This document shows, one piece after another, positions 26,949 through 36,375 of a DNA stretch of 64,000 bases. This stretch comes from Leminorella grimontii ATCC 33999 = DSM 5078. GTDB taxonomy: Bacteria; Pseudomonadota; Gammaproteobacteria; Enterobacterales; Enterobacteriaceae. Position numbers and translations under genes: made by a program. Each line of letters opens with the position of its first letter. The first letter of the stretch is position 1. The notes under the pieces were generated by a model. That model saw only the letters and a program-made list of their open reading frames with translations. It did no database searches and was not told the DNA's origin. The DNA is taken from contig NZ_AUUA01000011.1 in NCBI RefSeq assembly GCF_000439085.1, forward strand, positions 62,001-126,000, written 5' to 3'.

Positions 26949-26975
26949 CGCCGGTGCCCTTTGGCCGGCGTTTTT
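26949..26975 (+). terminator. Rho-independent terminator between ygiM and cca
   Basis: A CGCCGG/CCGGCG stem is followed by TTTTT, 48 bp after the ygiM stop. Confidence 0.8.
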
Positions 26976-27012
26976 ATTCAATGTCTGAATACGCTCTTCG
27001 CGCGGAGGCGAT

Positions 27013-28251
27013 GTGAAAACCTATCTCGTTGGCGGTGCCGTCCGCGATGCTCTGTTGGGACTGCCCGTTCATGAACGCGACTGGGTGGTAGTCGGCGCTA
27101 CGCCCGAACAAATGCTGGCGCTAGGCTATCAGCAGGTGGGAAAGGACTTTCCGGTCTTTCTGCACCCCGATACGCACGATGAACACGCGCTGGCCCGCAC
27201 CGAGCGCAAAACCGGTGCAGGCTATACCGGCTTTAGCTGCTACAGCGCGCCGGACGTCACGCTGGAACAGGATCTGCTTCGCCGCGATCTCACCATCAAC
27301 GCTATCGCGCAGGACGCAGACGGCGCCCTTATCGATCCCTACCACGGGGAGCGCGATATTGAGCAAAGGGTGCTGCGTCACGTCTCGCTCGCCTTTAGGG
27401 AAGACCCCGTGCGCGTACTGCGCGCGGCCCGCTTTGCCGCGCGTTTTGCGCCGTTGGGCTTCACTATCGCGCCAGAAACGCTGCAGTTGATGAAAGAGAT
27501 CGTCGACGCCGGTGAAATCGCCCACCTTACGCCCGAACGGGTCTGGAAAGAGACAGAAAAGGCGCTGAAAACCGATGCGCCCCAGACGTTTTTCCAGACG
27601 CTGCGCGACTGCGGCGCGCTGGCGGTGCTGTTCCCCGAACTGGACGCCCTGTTTGGCGTTCCCGCGCCGGAGAAGTGGCACCCGGAAATAGACACCGGCG
27701 TCCACGTTTTGATGGTGCTTGAGATGGCTGCGCGCCTAAGTAAGGACGTCGACGTTCGCTTTTCCGCACTCCTACACGACGTGGGCAAGGGGCTGACGCC
27801 GCCGAACCTTTGGCCTCACCATCCCGGCCACGGCACGGCGGGGATCCGGCTGGTGGAAGACATCTGCCAGCGCTATCGAATTCCCAACGCGACGCGCGAA
27901 CTGGCTCGACTGGTGTCTGAATTTCACGATCGGGTCCACACCGTCTACAGGCTGTCTCCGGAGGCATTGCTCGAACTGTTTGATACCGTGGACGTCTGGC
28001 GCAAGCCGCAGCGCTTAGAGCAGCTTCTGCTCGTTAGCGAAGCCGACTACCGGGGGCGTACAGGGTGGCAGGAGAAGCCCTATCCGCAGGCGAACTATCT
28101 CAACGAAGCCTATCGCGTGGCCTGCGCCGTCAGCGTAAAAGAGATCGTCGCGGCGGGATTTAGCGGTATCGCGATAAAAGACGAATTAACCCAACGGCGC
28201 ATCGCTGCGCTCCGCACCTGGATAGACAGCCAACCGCCCATTCAGGCATAA
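27013..28251 (+). CDS. cca: CCA tRNA nucleotidyltransferase / phosphohydrolase
   Basis: A 412-residue multifunctional enzyme that builds and repairs tRNA CCA ends. The N-terminal class II nucleotidyltransferase domain shows [27 protein letters not shown] (residues 2-28, with the catalytic acidic pair), then [14 protein letters not shown] and [12 protein letters not shown] near residue 95. The C-terminal HD phosphohydrolase has [10 protein letters not shown] near residue 255. The start is GTG at 27013, preceded by GGAGG at 27004-27008; the overlapping ATG at 27011 is out of frame. A GTG start is also used in E. coli. Confidence 0.97.
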   Translation: MKTYLVGGAVRDALLGLPVHERDWVVVGATPEQMLALGYQQVGKDFPVFLHPDTHDEHALARTERKTGAGYTGFSCYSAPDVTLEQDLLRRDLTINAIAQDADGALIDPYHGERDIEQRVLRHVSLAFREDPVRVLRAARFAARFAPLGFTIAPETLQLMKEIVDAGEIAHLTPERVWKETEKALKTDAPQTFFQTLRDCGALAVLFPELDALFGVPAPEKWHPEIDTGVHVLMVLEMAARLSKDVDVRFSALLHDVGKGLTPPNLWPHHPGHGTAGIRLVEDICQRYRIPNATRELARLVSEFHDRVHTVYRLSPEALLELFDTVDVWRKPQRLEQLLLVSEADYRGRTGWQEKPYPQANYLNEAYRVACAVSVKEIVAAGFSGIAIKDELTQRRIAALRTWIDSQPPIQA

Positions 28252-28322
28252 GTAAACAAGTTCGGCTATCCTTACGGATGATAGAGATTAAATGGATTGT
28301 GTCTCGTCCTGCTTGCATGCCG

Positions 28323-28338
28323 TTCCCAACGTTGGGAA
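28323..28338. promoter_or_regulatory. Perfect 16-bp palindrome upstream of the pilin gene
   Basis: TTCCCAAC/GTTGGGAA is a perfect 16-bp palindrome in the 138-bp gap between cca and the CS1-type pilin gene, 52 bp before the pilin start. It could be an operator; no regulator is known to me for it. Confidence 0.4.
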
Positions 28339-28389
28339 GCGGCAGCGCAGACAGCGTAAATTTATTTAACCTTATCGGTAGGTGCCGCC

Positions 28390-28956
28390 ATGAATCCTTT
28401 GTACCCAACAACGCTCCTCGCAGGCCTTGTCCTGAGCGCTTATGCCTTCGCTACACAGCCCGCCAACTACGACACGCGCTTTCTTCTGTCGGCGCACGTT
28501 CCTGAAAGCGCGACCATTACCGATGCTCAGGGCGTCCCCGTCACTGAAATCGCATTGAGCTTAACCCCTTCCGGCAGCCAACACGCCGCGCCCGCAACGC
28601 TATCGGCCGATACTCTGGCGGTAAAACCGCTGCGCATATGGAGCAACAGCACCGAAGCCGAACGAGTAAGGATCACCATAGACGATGGTCAATCGGCCAC
28701 GGGCCAGCGCTTTTCGCTCAATGGCTATGGGCGCAATGGGCCTGAGAAAATGGAATATACCGTGTCGACGGTCGACGATTCCGGGAAAAAAACCTTTCTC
28801 TACAGCGGTGCACAGCACGACTACACGCTGACGCCCATGAGCACTCATGCGGAAAAAAGCATTGCCTTCGTTTTTGAATCGTCGCGCGCCTATGGCGGCT
28901 ATACGCCGGGAAACTATAGCGGCATCGCTTACGCCAGCGTCGCCGTCCTGCCCTGA
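28390..28956 (+). CDS. CS1/CFA-I-type fimbrial major subunit-like protein (orphan)
   Basis: A 188-residue secreted protein with a signal peptide (residues about 1-22, ending AYAFA). The mature part resembles CfaB/CblA pilins of the alternate chaperone-usher class: an early SAHVPESATITDAQGVPV segment, a charge-poor beta-rich body, and the closing YTPGNYSGIAYASVAVL that corresponds to the pilin C-terminal donor region. No usher, chaperone or tip adhesin is nearby, so it is an orphan or is assembled by proteins coded elsewhere. Family assignment is by pattern memory and is moderate. Confidence 0.6.
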   Translation: MNPLYPTTLLAGLVLSAYAFATQPANYDTRFLLSAHVPESATITDAQGVPVTEIALSLTPSGSQHAAPATLSADTLAVKPLRIWSNSTEAERVRITIDDGQSATGQRFSLNGYGRNGPEKMEYTVSTVDDSGKKTFLYSGAQHDYTLTPMSTHAEKSIAFVFESSRAYGGYTPGNYSGIAYASVAVLP

Positions 28957-29004
28957 CAGGCCCTATGCCCGGCGCACGTTCGCGTCGCCGGGCATAGAGC
29001 GCAT

Positions 29005-29832
29005 TTAGAAAAACACAAAGTAAATCACGCCCGCCACGAAGAAGCGATAGATAGCGAACGGAATAAAGGAAAAGCGCTTAATCAGACTCAGGAAGGTTTT
29101 AATCGCCGCCAGCGCGACCAAAAATGCAGTGACAAAGCCCACGGCGAACATCGGCAGATCGCTCCACGCCAGATGCCCAATGCTCTTGTACATCACCAGA
29201 ATGGTTGCCCCCAGCATCATCGGCACCGCCAGGATGAACGAAAACTCCGACGCGGCGTAGCGGCTGACGCCAATCAGCATGCCGCCGGAAATAGTCGCGC
29301 CGGAACGGGAAAATCCGGGCCATAGCGCCAGACACTGAAAGCAGCCGATAATGAAAGCCTGACGGTAGCTCACGTCGTCCAGCCCTTCCGCTCTCGGCTT
29401 TTTAGGCTTGAGCAGCTCGGCGGCAATCAGCAGCAGGCCGCCGGCAATCAGCGCATACATCACGGTTTTCGCGCCGAAAAGGTGTTCTTTAATACTGTCG
29501 TGAAGCGCAAAACCGGCCACCACAGCGGGCAGCATGCCGAGAATAATATGGATAAGCGTCAGGCGGCCTGTTCCCCTTCCTTCATGAGGCACCTCTTTTT
29601 TACCGAAGTAGATGCCGATAAGCCCAAACATCCGGCGCCAAAACACCACGACGACGGCCAGAATAGAACCCAGTTGAATCACCACTTCAAACGTTGACGC
29701 CGTATCGCCGGAGAAGCCCAGGTACTCGCCAACGATGATCATATGCCCCGTAGAAGAGACCGGCAGAAACTCGGTTAGCCCCTCAACAACGCCAAGAATA
29801 AACGCGACGACGAGATCGTGTAAGCCATCCAT
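29005..29832 (-). CDS. uppP: Undecaprenyl-diphosphate phosphatase UppP (BacA)
   Basis: An integral membrane phosphatase of 275 residues that recycles the undecaprenyl carrier for peptidoglycan and O-antigen. Signature motifs are [22 protein letters not shown] (residues about 16-37, with the catalytic Glu pair) and [14 protein letters not shown] near residue 175, plus about 8 helices. It matches E. coli UppP (273 residues). The ATG at 29832 is used; an in-frame TTG lies one codon upstream. Confidence 0.97.
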   Translation of the reverse strand: MDGLHDLVVAFILGVVEGLTEFLPVSSTGHMIIVGEYLGFSGDTASTFEVVIQLGSILAVVVVFWRRMFGLIGIYFGKKEVPHEGRGTGRLTLIHIILGMLPAVVAGFALHDSIKEHLFGAKTVMYALIAGGLLLIAAELLKPKKPRAEGLDDVSYRQAFIIGCFQCLALWPGFSRSGATISGGMLIGVSRYAASEFSFILAVPMMLGATILVMYKSIGHLAWSDLPMFAVGFVTAFLVALAAIKTFLSLIKRFSFIPFAIYRFFVAGVIYFVFF

Positions 29833-29937
29833 CAAAAAAACACCTTATGAAAGAAAAAAGACAAAAAAAGGGGCCTTTCAAAAAAGACCCGTGAACGTTT
29901 TATCCGTCAATCTCTGACAGGCCGCCGGGCAGTTAGT

Positions 29938-30306
29938 TCAAGCGATGCGCGCTTCGCGCGAGCCGCGTTCAATCACGACGCCAACGCTTGCCGCTCTCGC
30001 GACCGCGCCCGGCTTGTCGAGGCGAATTCTAACCCAGGGAATGGAAAAACGGTGCATTAAAAGTTTTGCCACCTCTTCTGCTACGCGCTCAATCAGCGCA
30101 AAGCGGCCTCCCTCAATCAGCTCAACCACCGCATCGCTGACCTCAGCATAGTTTAAACAGTCCGCGACGTCGTCGCTGGCCGCCGCTTTTTTATTGTCCC
30201 AGCCCATTTCGATATCGAGCACCAAACGCTGCGTAATGGTCTGTTCCCAATCATAAACGCCAATGGTAGTAAACGTTTCAAGTCGTTCTATAAAGACGGT
30301 ATCCAT
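29938..30306 (-). CDS. folB: Dihydroneopterin aldolase FolB
   Basis: A 122-residue cytoplasmic enzyme that converts 7,8-dihydroneopterin to 6-hydroxymethyl-dihydropterin in folate synthesis. It has IERLETFTTIGVYDWEQ at residues 7-23 with the substrate-binding Glu, the LNYAEVSDAV block near residue 50 and a conserved LIERVAEEVAKLL near residue 75. Length equals E. coli FolB. It is divergent from plsY and sits 105 bp upstream of uppP on the same strand. Confidence 0.96.
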   Translation of the reverse strand: MDTVFIERLETFTTIGVYDWEQTITQRLVLDIEMGWDNKKAAASDDVADCLNYAEVSDAVVELIEGGRFALIERVAEEVAKLLMHRFSIPWVRIRLDKPGAVARAASVGVVIERGSREARIA

Positions 30307-30415
30307 GATTTGACTCTCTGTTTTTTCAATTAAGACGTACCACTTCTTATCGAATGTGCGTATTATCCACAGTTATCAGGAGTAAAACGACAACCGTAAT
30401 ATGAGGAGCGAATTT

Positions 30416-31054
30416 ATGAGTGCTATCGCGCTTGGCATGATCATTATCGCTTATCTGTGCGGCTCGATTTCCAGCGCCGTGCTGGTGTGCCGAATCGCAA
30501 AGCTGCCCGACCCTCGGGAAAACGGCTCCGGCAACCCCGGAGCGACCAACGTTTTGCGCATCGGCGGCAAAGGCGCTGCGGCCGCCGTACTTATTTTCGA
30601 CGTGCTCAAGGGGATGCTCCCCGTCTGGGCCGCCTACAAGCTGGACCTTCCCCCGTTTTCACTAGGGCTGGTGGCTATCGCTGCCTGTCTGGGACACATC
30701 TACCCCATCTTTTTCCACTTTAAAGGCGGTAAGGGCGTTGCCACTGCCTTCGGCGCCATCGCGCCCATCGGCTGGGATATCACCGGCCTGATGACCGGCA
30801 CCTGGCTTCTCACTCTACTGCTTAGCGGCTACTCCTCGCTGGGCGCGATTATTAGCGCGCTGATAGCGCCGTTTTACGTGTGGTGGTTCAAACCCCAGTT
30901 CACCTTTCCCGTCGCGATGCTCTCCTGCCTGGTGCTTATTCGCCACCACGACAACATTCAGCGCCTGTGGCGCGGGCAGGAAAGTAAAATTTGGGACAGG
31001 TTCCGCAAAAAGAAAAACGGCGACGCGTCTGATAAAGACGAATCGCCGGAATAA
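30416..31054 (+). CDS. plsY: Acyl-phosphate glycerol-3-phosphate acyltransferase PlsY
   Basis: An inner-membrane protein of 212 residues, with five helices, that makes lysophosphatidic acid from acyl-phosphate. Motifs are [18 protein letters not shown] (residues about 38-55), a conserved [18 protein letters not shown] near residue 95 and the late [12 protein letters not shown] region. The ATG at 30416 is chosen because GAGGAG precedes it and the product then aligns with E. coli from MSAIA; an in-frame ATG at 30401 adds five codons. It is convergent with tsaD, with 6 bp between stops. Confidence 0.96.
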   Translation: MSAIALGMIIIAYLCGSISSAVLVCRIAKLPDPRENGSGNPGATNVLRIGGKGAAAAVLIFDVLKGMLPVWAAYKLDLPPFSLGLVAIAACLGHIYPIFFHFKGGKGVATAFGAIAPIGWDITGLMTGTWLLTLLLSGYSSLGAIISALIAPFYVWWFKPQFTFPVAMLSCLVLIRHHDNIQRLWRGQESKIWDRFRKKKNGDASDKDESPE

Positions 31055-31060
31055 CCATCC

Positions 31061-32083
31061 TCAAGCCGCCGCAACCGGCGGCAGCTGGTCCAACGGCCAG
31101 CGCGGGCGGACGATGACCGGAAGGCTGGCGTGCTCTCCCGCCTTCAGCCTGACCATGCCTGCATAAGCAATCATTGCGCCGTTATCGGTACAAAATTCCG
31201 GACGCGCGTAAAACACTTCTCCGCCTCGCGCGGCCATCATCTCCGCCAGCTTTTTACGCAGCGTGCGGTTGGCGCTGACGCCGCCCGCCATCACCAATCG
31301 GGTAAAGCCGGTTTCATCCAGCGCGCGACGGCACTTAATCGCCAGCGTGTCCACCACCGCGTCTTCAAACGCTCGGGCGATGTCCGCCTTGCTTTGCTCA
31401 TCGTCTCCCGACTGGCGAACGGTGTTGGCAGCATAGGTTTTCAGGCCGGAAAAGCTGAAGTCCAGCCCCGGACGGTCGGTCATGGGCCGAGGAAAAGTAA
31501 AGCGACCGGCGGTTCCCGCCTGCGCCATTTTAGACAGCATCGGGCCGCCCGGATAGTCGAGCCCCAGCAGCTTGGCGGTTTTGTCGAACGCTTCGCCCGC
31601 CGCGTCGTCAATGGACTCTCCCAGCAGGCTATACTGCCCGACGCCCGTAACGCTGATGAGCTGAGTATGCCCGCCGGAAACCAGCAGCGCCACGAAGGGA
31701 AACTCGGGCGGATTGTCTTCCAACATCGGAGCCAGCAGGTGCCCTTCCATATGATGCACCGCCACCGCAGGCACGTTCCAGGCCATCGCCAGCGACCGAC
31801 CGATGGTCGCGCCGACCAGCAGCGCGCCGATAAGCCCCGGCCCCGCCGTATAGGCCACGCCGTCAATATCCGCCGGGGTAAGCCCAGCTTGCTTCATCGC
31901 GGCCTGGATCAGCGGCACCGTTTTGCGCACGTGATCGCGCGAGGCCAGCTCAGGGACGACACCGCCGTAGTCGGCGTGCAGCTTGACCTGGCTATAGAGC
32001 TGGTCGGCCAAAAGCCCCCGCTCGTCATCATAAATGGCGACGCCGGTTTCATCACACGACGTTTCAATTCCCAAAATGCGCAT
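31061..32083 (-). CDS. tsaD: tRNA N6-threonylcarbamoyladenosine transferase TsaD
   Basis: A 340-residue ASKHA-fold enzyme that transfers threonylcarbamoyl to A37 of ANN-decoding tRNAs with TsaB and TsaE. It shows the start [14 protein letters not shown], the metal-binding [10 protein letters not shown] (residues about 110-120), SGGHTQL near residue 136, and SFSGLKT near residue 225, plus the late [10 protein letters not shown]. Length fits E. coli TsaD (337). It is divergent from rpsU as in E. coli, except that a lipoprotein gene lies between. Confidence 0.97.
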   Translation of the reverse strand: MRILGIETSCDETGVAIYDDERGLLADQLYSQVKLHADYGGVVPELASRDHVRKTVPLIQAAMKQAGLTPADIDGVAYTAGPGLIGALLVGATIGRSLAMAWNVPAVAVHHMEGHLLAPMLEDNPPEFPFVALLVSGGHTQLISVTGVGQYSLLGESIDDAAGEAFDKTAKLLGLDYPGGPMLSKMAQAGTAGRFTFPRPMTDRPGLDFSFSGLKTYAANTVRQSGDDEQSKADIARAFEDAVVDTLAIKCRRALDETGFTRLVMAGGVSANRTLRKKLAEMMAARGGEVFYARPEFCTDNGAMIAYAGMVRLKAGEHASLPVIVRPRWPLDQLPPVAAA

Positions 32084-32256
32084 AGCTCATTAACCCGCAA
32101 GACTTCAAAAAAACAGCGACGATCATAGCATAAGGAGCGGAGGACTTAACGGCAGCTTGTGTAAAAATGCTACTTGATAGCGACAGCCGCCTACCGATTC
32201 CGCTAAACTACGCGCCAAACGTGCTAAAACACGCTGAAAGACGCCCGTCCAAGCAG

Positions 32257-32282
32257 TTGCAATTTGAAGTATGACGGGTATA
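32257..32282. repeat. Isolated ERIC terminus
   Basis: TTGCAATTTGAAGTATGACGGGTATA matches one ERIC end; no centre or other end follows. It lies in the tsaD / YfbK-like intergenic region. The quoted end matches the left terminus of the full copy at 25903 in inverse orientation. Confidence 0.7.
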
Positions 32283-32332
32283 CGCTTTTCGGCGCCCGTT
32301 CCATTCCAAACAACCACTTGATCGAGACTGAA

Positions 32333-33859
32333 ATGACGAAAGCCTACAGAGTGAACCGCAAAATCGCCTCTCTGGCCCTATTGAGTACGCTGGTCATTGC
32401 CGGCTGTAGCTCGACGGATCCCAACGCGAACCTTCCCGCTGCGGCAAAAACGACCGCCGGCGCAGAACAAGGCGCGATGTACACAGTAAGCAGCGCTGGC
32501 CCGGCAATGTCGATATCCGCTGGGCAAAACAACGGCAGCTACCTCAACGCACGCCGCTCGCTCGTCAACGGCAAGCTCCCCGACAGGCAGTCAATTCAGC
32601 TAAACGACTGGGTGAACTTCTTCCCTTATAGCTACCCGCAGCCTCAGGGGCGCATCCCCTTCTCGGCTTCAAGCGAAATCGCCAACACGCCGTGGAATTC
32701 AGAAACCAAGCTGCTGCGCGTCGTAGTAAAAGCAGACGATATTCAGGCAGCAGAGCGCCGTTCAGCCAATATCGTCGTTCTGGTTAATCCGGATGACACC
32801 GATCTTTCGCTGGTAAGGCTAAGCCTGACCAAGCTGGTAAATCAGCTGACGCCGCAAGACAGCCTGGCGATTCTGACCTACGCCGGCGACAACGGCGTCC
32901 TGCTGGCGCCGACGCCCGGCAGCAGCAAGGATAAAATGCTGTCCGCTATCGACAATATTAAAAGCGGCCGGGCCGGTAAGGGCAGCGAATCGCGCCTTGC
33001 GCAAGCCTACCAGTTAGCGAAAGAACACTACGTCGCCAACGGCGTTAACCGCGTGATTCTGGCGGGCGGCAGCGGCTTTAACGCTGGCTTCAAAAACGTG
33101 ATGCAGGCGCAGAGCTTCTTCTCCGACGCTCAGACTGCGGATATTTCCTTAACGACGCTGGGCTTCGCGGTTAACCGCTTTGCGCCTTCCGCGCTGGCGG
33201 AGCTGGCGACTATCGGCCACGGCGTCTACGGCTACATCGACAACGAGCGCGATGCGGAAAAAACCTGGGCCGAGCAGCTTCGTTCAACCCAAACGCCGGT
33301 AGCCAAAAATTTCCTCATGACGGTGGAATTTAACCCGAGCTTCGTAAAAGCCTATCGCCTGCTGGGTTATCAGCCGACGAACGCGACAGACGAAGGCCAA
33401 GGCGTTGTCGTTACCGGGCAAGCCCTGACCGCGCTGTATGAAGTGGTTCCGGCCGGCAGCAACGGCGGTTGGGAAGGCGAAACCTTTACGCCTAACGCCA
33501 ATACCTATCTGCGTCCGACGCAGGAAATGGCCATGGTACACCTGCGCTATCAGCAGCCTACCGAACAGAGCGCCCCGCAGCGCATTGAGCTGCCGGTACC
33601 CAGCTCGCAGATGAGCACCTCACTGATGCAAAGCAGCAAAGACTTCCGCTTTGCCGCTGCGGTAGCCGCGTTCGCGCAGCAGCTGAAGTATAACGGCGCA
33701 GCTACTGGCCAGTTCACGCTGGACGATACGCTGAAGCTGGCCAAAGCCGGTAAAGACGACGACAGGTTCGAGCTGCGCGGCGAATTTATCCAGCTGGTGG
33801 AAAAAGCGCAGGAAGCCCTGCCGAAAAATTCGCCAATCAAAGGCCAAAGCCAGAACTAG
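32333..33859 (+). CDS. YfbK-like lipoprotein with VWFA domain
   Basis: A 508-residue predicted lipoprotein (lipobox LVIAGC, Cys near residue 25). An N-terminal 'VWF_A' segment (RQSIQLNDWVNFFPYSYPQP near residue 85) precedes a von Willebrand A-type fold whose usual DxSxS metal site is replaced by LVNPDDTDLS near residue 155, so metal binding may be lost. The C-terminal DUF3520 region runs from about residue 330. The family includes E. coli YfbK. The ATG at 32333 is used because it begins a proper lipoprotein signal. In E. coli nothing separates tsaD from rpsU; here this gene does. Confidence 0.82.
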   Translation: MTKAYRVNRKIASLALLSTLVIAGCSSTDPNANLPAAAKTTAGAEQGAMYTVSSAGPAMSISAGQNNGSYLNARRSLVNGKLPDRQSIQLNDWVNFFPYSYPQPQGRIPFSASSEIANTPWNSETKLLRVVVKADDIQAAERRSANIVVLVNPDDTDLSLVRLSLTKLVNQLTPQDSLAILTYAGDNGVLLAPTPGSSKDKMLSAIDNIKSGRAGKGSESRLAQAYQLAKEHYVANGVNRVILAGGSGFNAGFKNVMQAQSFFSDAQTADISLTTLGFAVNRFAPSALAELATIGHGVYGYIDNERDAEKTWAEQLRSTQTPVAKNFLMTVEFNPSFVKAYRLLGYQPTNATDEGQGVVVTGQALTALYEVVPAGSNGGWEGETFTPNANTYLRPTQEMAMVHLRYQQPTEQSAPQRIELPVPSSQMSTSLMQSSKDFRFAAAVAAFAQQLKYNGAATGQFTLDDTLKLAKAGKDDDRFELRGEFIQLVEKAQEALPKNSPIKGQSQN

Positions 33860-33918
33860 AATAAATAAAAACCTTGCCGATTCGCACAGCGCAACGGTGA
33901 GAGAATCCGCATCGGGGG

Positions 33919-33948
33919 TTTACAAACACCCTCGATTCGAAGTAGAAT
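33919..33948 (+). promoter_or_regulatory. Promoter of the rpsU-dnaG-rpoD operon
   Basis: TTTACA at 33919-33924 and TAGAAT at 33943-33948 are 18 bp apart, 71 bp upstream of rpsU. The arrangement resembles the main macromolecular-synthesis-operon promoter of E. coli. Confidence 0.6.
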
Positions 33949-34007
33949 TCCGCACCATTTTGAATATCGCTGGCGATAACGTCAGCAGCAAACCGATTTC
34001 TTATTGA

Positions 34008-34235
<228 letters not shown>

Positions 34236-34364
34236 TGCATTCCGGCTTTCTGCCGGGCACGCGTTGACCGCGCAGGTTGGTGTCGCATCGGTCGTTATTG
34301 CGAGACTTGTCGCGAAACGTAGCCGCACTTCCTTAAGGAAGGCCAGCTAACCGACTGCAAGCAT

Positions 34365-34402
34365 GCCGTGCTTTCCATAAGGAAGCGCGGCTTGTTCTCA
34401 TT
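34365..34402 (+). terminator. Internal terminator/processing hairpin between rpsU and dnaG
   Basis: A long stem (GCCGTGCTTTCC with GGAAGCGCGGC, one bulge, ATAA loop) is followed by a T-rich tract, 26 bp before dnaG. In E. coli an intercistronic terminator at this place lowers dnaG expression relative to rpsU; this is its likely counterpart. Confidence 0.55.
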
Positions 34403-34427
34403 TATGGACTTACGATTTTGAGGCTGA

Positions 34428-36176
34428 ATGGCTGGACGAATCCCACGCGTGTTTATCAATGACCTGCTTGCCAGAACCGACATCGTCGACCTTATCGACG
34501 CTCGGGTAAAGCTGAAAAAGCAGGGCAAGAACTATCACGCCTGCTGTCCATTCCATAATGAGAAAACCCCTTCTTTTACCGTTAACGGCGAAAAGCAGTT
34601 TTATCACTGTTTCGGCTGTGGAGCCCACGGCAACGCCATTGATTTTTTGATGAACTTTGACCGACTGGAGTTTGTCGAAAGTATTGAAGAACTGGCCGCC
34701 ATGCACAGCCTCGAGGTTCCCTATGAGGCAGGAAGCGGCACCAGCCAGCTAGAGCGCCACCAGCGGCAAAATCTTTATCAGCTGATGGACCCTCTGGCAA
34801 CGTTTTATCAGGAAGCGCTCAAGCTTCCTCAGTCCCAAAACGCGCGCGACTATTTGGCCCAGCGCGGCCTGAGCGATGAGGTTATCTCGCGTTTCGCCAT
34901 CGGCTTTGCGCCGTCGGGTTGGGACAACGTACTTAAGCGCTTTGGCCGTGCGCAGGAAAGTCGTGAGCTTTTAAGCAACGCCGGCATGCTGGTGACCAAC
35001 GACAACGGCCGCACCTATGACCGCTTTCGCGAGCGCGTCATGTTCCCCATCCGCGACAAGCGCGGGCGGGTGATTGCCTTCGGCGGGCGCATTTTGGGCA
35101 GCGGTACGCCCAAGTATCTGAACTCGCCGGAAACGGAAATTTTCCATAAGGGCCGCCAGCTGTACGGCCTTTATGAAGCCCAGCTCAGCCACCCCCAGCT
35201 CAACAGACTATTGGTGGTGGAAGGCTATATGGACGTCGTCGCGCTGGCCCAGTACGGCATCGACTACGCTGTAGCCTCGCTGGGGACGTCGACGACGGCG
35301 GAGCACATTCAGCTGATGTTCCGCTATACCGACAGCGTGATTTGCTGTTACGACGGCGACAATGCAGGGAGAGAGGCTGCCTGGCGAGCGCTGGAAACGG
35401 CCCTGCCCTATTTGAACGATGGCCGTCAGCTGCGCTTTATGTTCCTGCCGGAAGGCGAAGACCCGGATACGCTGGTGCGTAAAGAGGGCAAAGAGGCGTT
35501 TGAACGGCGCATGGAGCTGGCACAGCCCTTATCGACGTTTTTATTCGACACGCTGCTGCCGCAGGTGGACCTCAGCACCCCGGACGGGCGTGCTAAACTT
35601 AGTACACTGGCGTTGCCCCTTATCGGTAAAGTGCCTGGCGAAACGCTCCGCCTCTATCTACGCCAAGAGCTTGGCATGAAGCTCGGCATTCTGGACGACG
35701 CGCAGCTTGAAAAGCTGATGCCCAAGCAGTTGGATACGGAGCAGACAAAGCAGATGCCGCAGCTCAAACGCACCACCATGCGTCTGCTGATCGGGCTTTT
35801 GATTCAGCGCCCGCAAATGGCGACGCTGGTGCCGTCAACCGACGGGCTTGAGCAGTCGGAACTGGCCGGCGTGCCGCTGTTTATCGAACTGGTGAAAACC
35901 TGCCTGTCCCAGCCGGGGCTGACGACGGGGCAGCTTTTGGAGCTTTATCGGGGCAATAAGTTCAGCCAGCAGCTTGAAATGCTGGCCATGTGGAACCACA
36001 TGATCGTTGAAGAGATGATCGAAGACACGTTTTTAGATTCTTTAGCTAAACTATATGACTCCATACTGGAGCAGCGGCTGGAAACGCTGATCGCCCGCGA
36101 CAGAACCCACGGTCTGACGGCGGAAGAACGAAAAGAACTTTGGTCGTTGAACGTCGCTCTGGCAAAAAAGAGCTAG
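34428..36176 (+). CDS. dnaG: DNA primase DnaG
   Basis: A 582-residue primase (E. coli 581) making RNA primers at the replication fork. The N-terminal CHC2 zinc finger has HACCPFHNEKTPSF and HCFGCGAHGNAIDF (residues about 38-75). The central TOPRIM catalytic core has VVEGYMDVVALAQ near residue 263 and CYDGDNAGREAAWRA near residue 307. The C-terminal helical DnaB-binding domain covers about residues 440-582. It lies between rpsU and rpoD in the classic operon order. Confidence 0.98.
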   Translation: MAGRIPRVFINDLLARTDIVDLIDARVKLKKQGKNYHACCPFHNEKTPSFTVNGEKQFYHCFGCGAHGNAIDFLMNFDRLEFVESIEELAAMHSLEVPYEAGSGTSQLERHQRQNLYQLMDPLATFYQEALKLPQSQNARDYLAQRGLSDEVISRFAIGFAPSGWDNVLKRFGRAQESRELLSNAGMLVTNDNGRTYDRFRERVMFPIRDKRGRVIAFGGRILGSGTPKYLNSPETEIFHKGRQLYGLYEAQLSHPQLNRLLVVEGYMDVVALAQYGIDYAVASLGTSTTAEHIQLMFRYTDSVICCYDGDNAGREAAWRALETALPYLNDGRQLRFMFLPEGEDPDTLVRKEGKEAFERRMELAQPLSTFLFDTLLPQVDLSTPDGRAKLSTLALPLIGKVPGETLRLYLRQELGMKLGILDDAQLEKLMPKQLDTEQTKQMPQLKRTTMRLLIGLLIQRPQMATLVPSTDGLEQSELAGVPLFIELVKTCLSQPGLTTGQLLELYRGNKFSQQLEMLAMWNHMIVEEMIEDTFLDSLAKLYDSILEQRLETLIARDRTHGLTAEERKELWSLNVALAKKS

Positions 36177-36190
36177 GTTCAACGAACTTA

Positions 36191-36224
36191 ATACCCTGAA
36201 TAATTTGAGTTGCGTGACGGGTAT
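36191..36224. repeat. Fused ERIC termini (deleted ERIC remnant)
   Basis: About 34 bp join one ERIC end (ATACCCTGAATAATTTGAG) directly to the other (GTGACGGGTATAC), with the whole centre missing. It lies between dnaG and rpoD. Confidence 0.7.
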
Positions 36225-36375
36225 ACAGTATTAACGGCTTAAGTGCCGCATAGAGCAGGAAGCAAATCCTGCGTTGAAGCTGTTTAAGGCCGCAGCTGAT
36301 AAAAACGGCCCAATCGCTTATGATGACCGGCTTAGCCGATAAAAACTTACTACTCTGAAGTGTGGATACCGTCTT

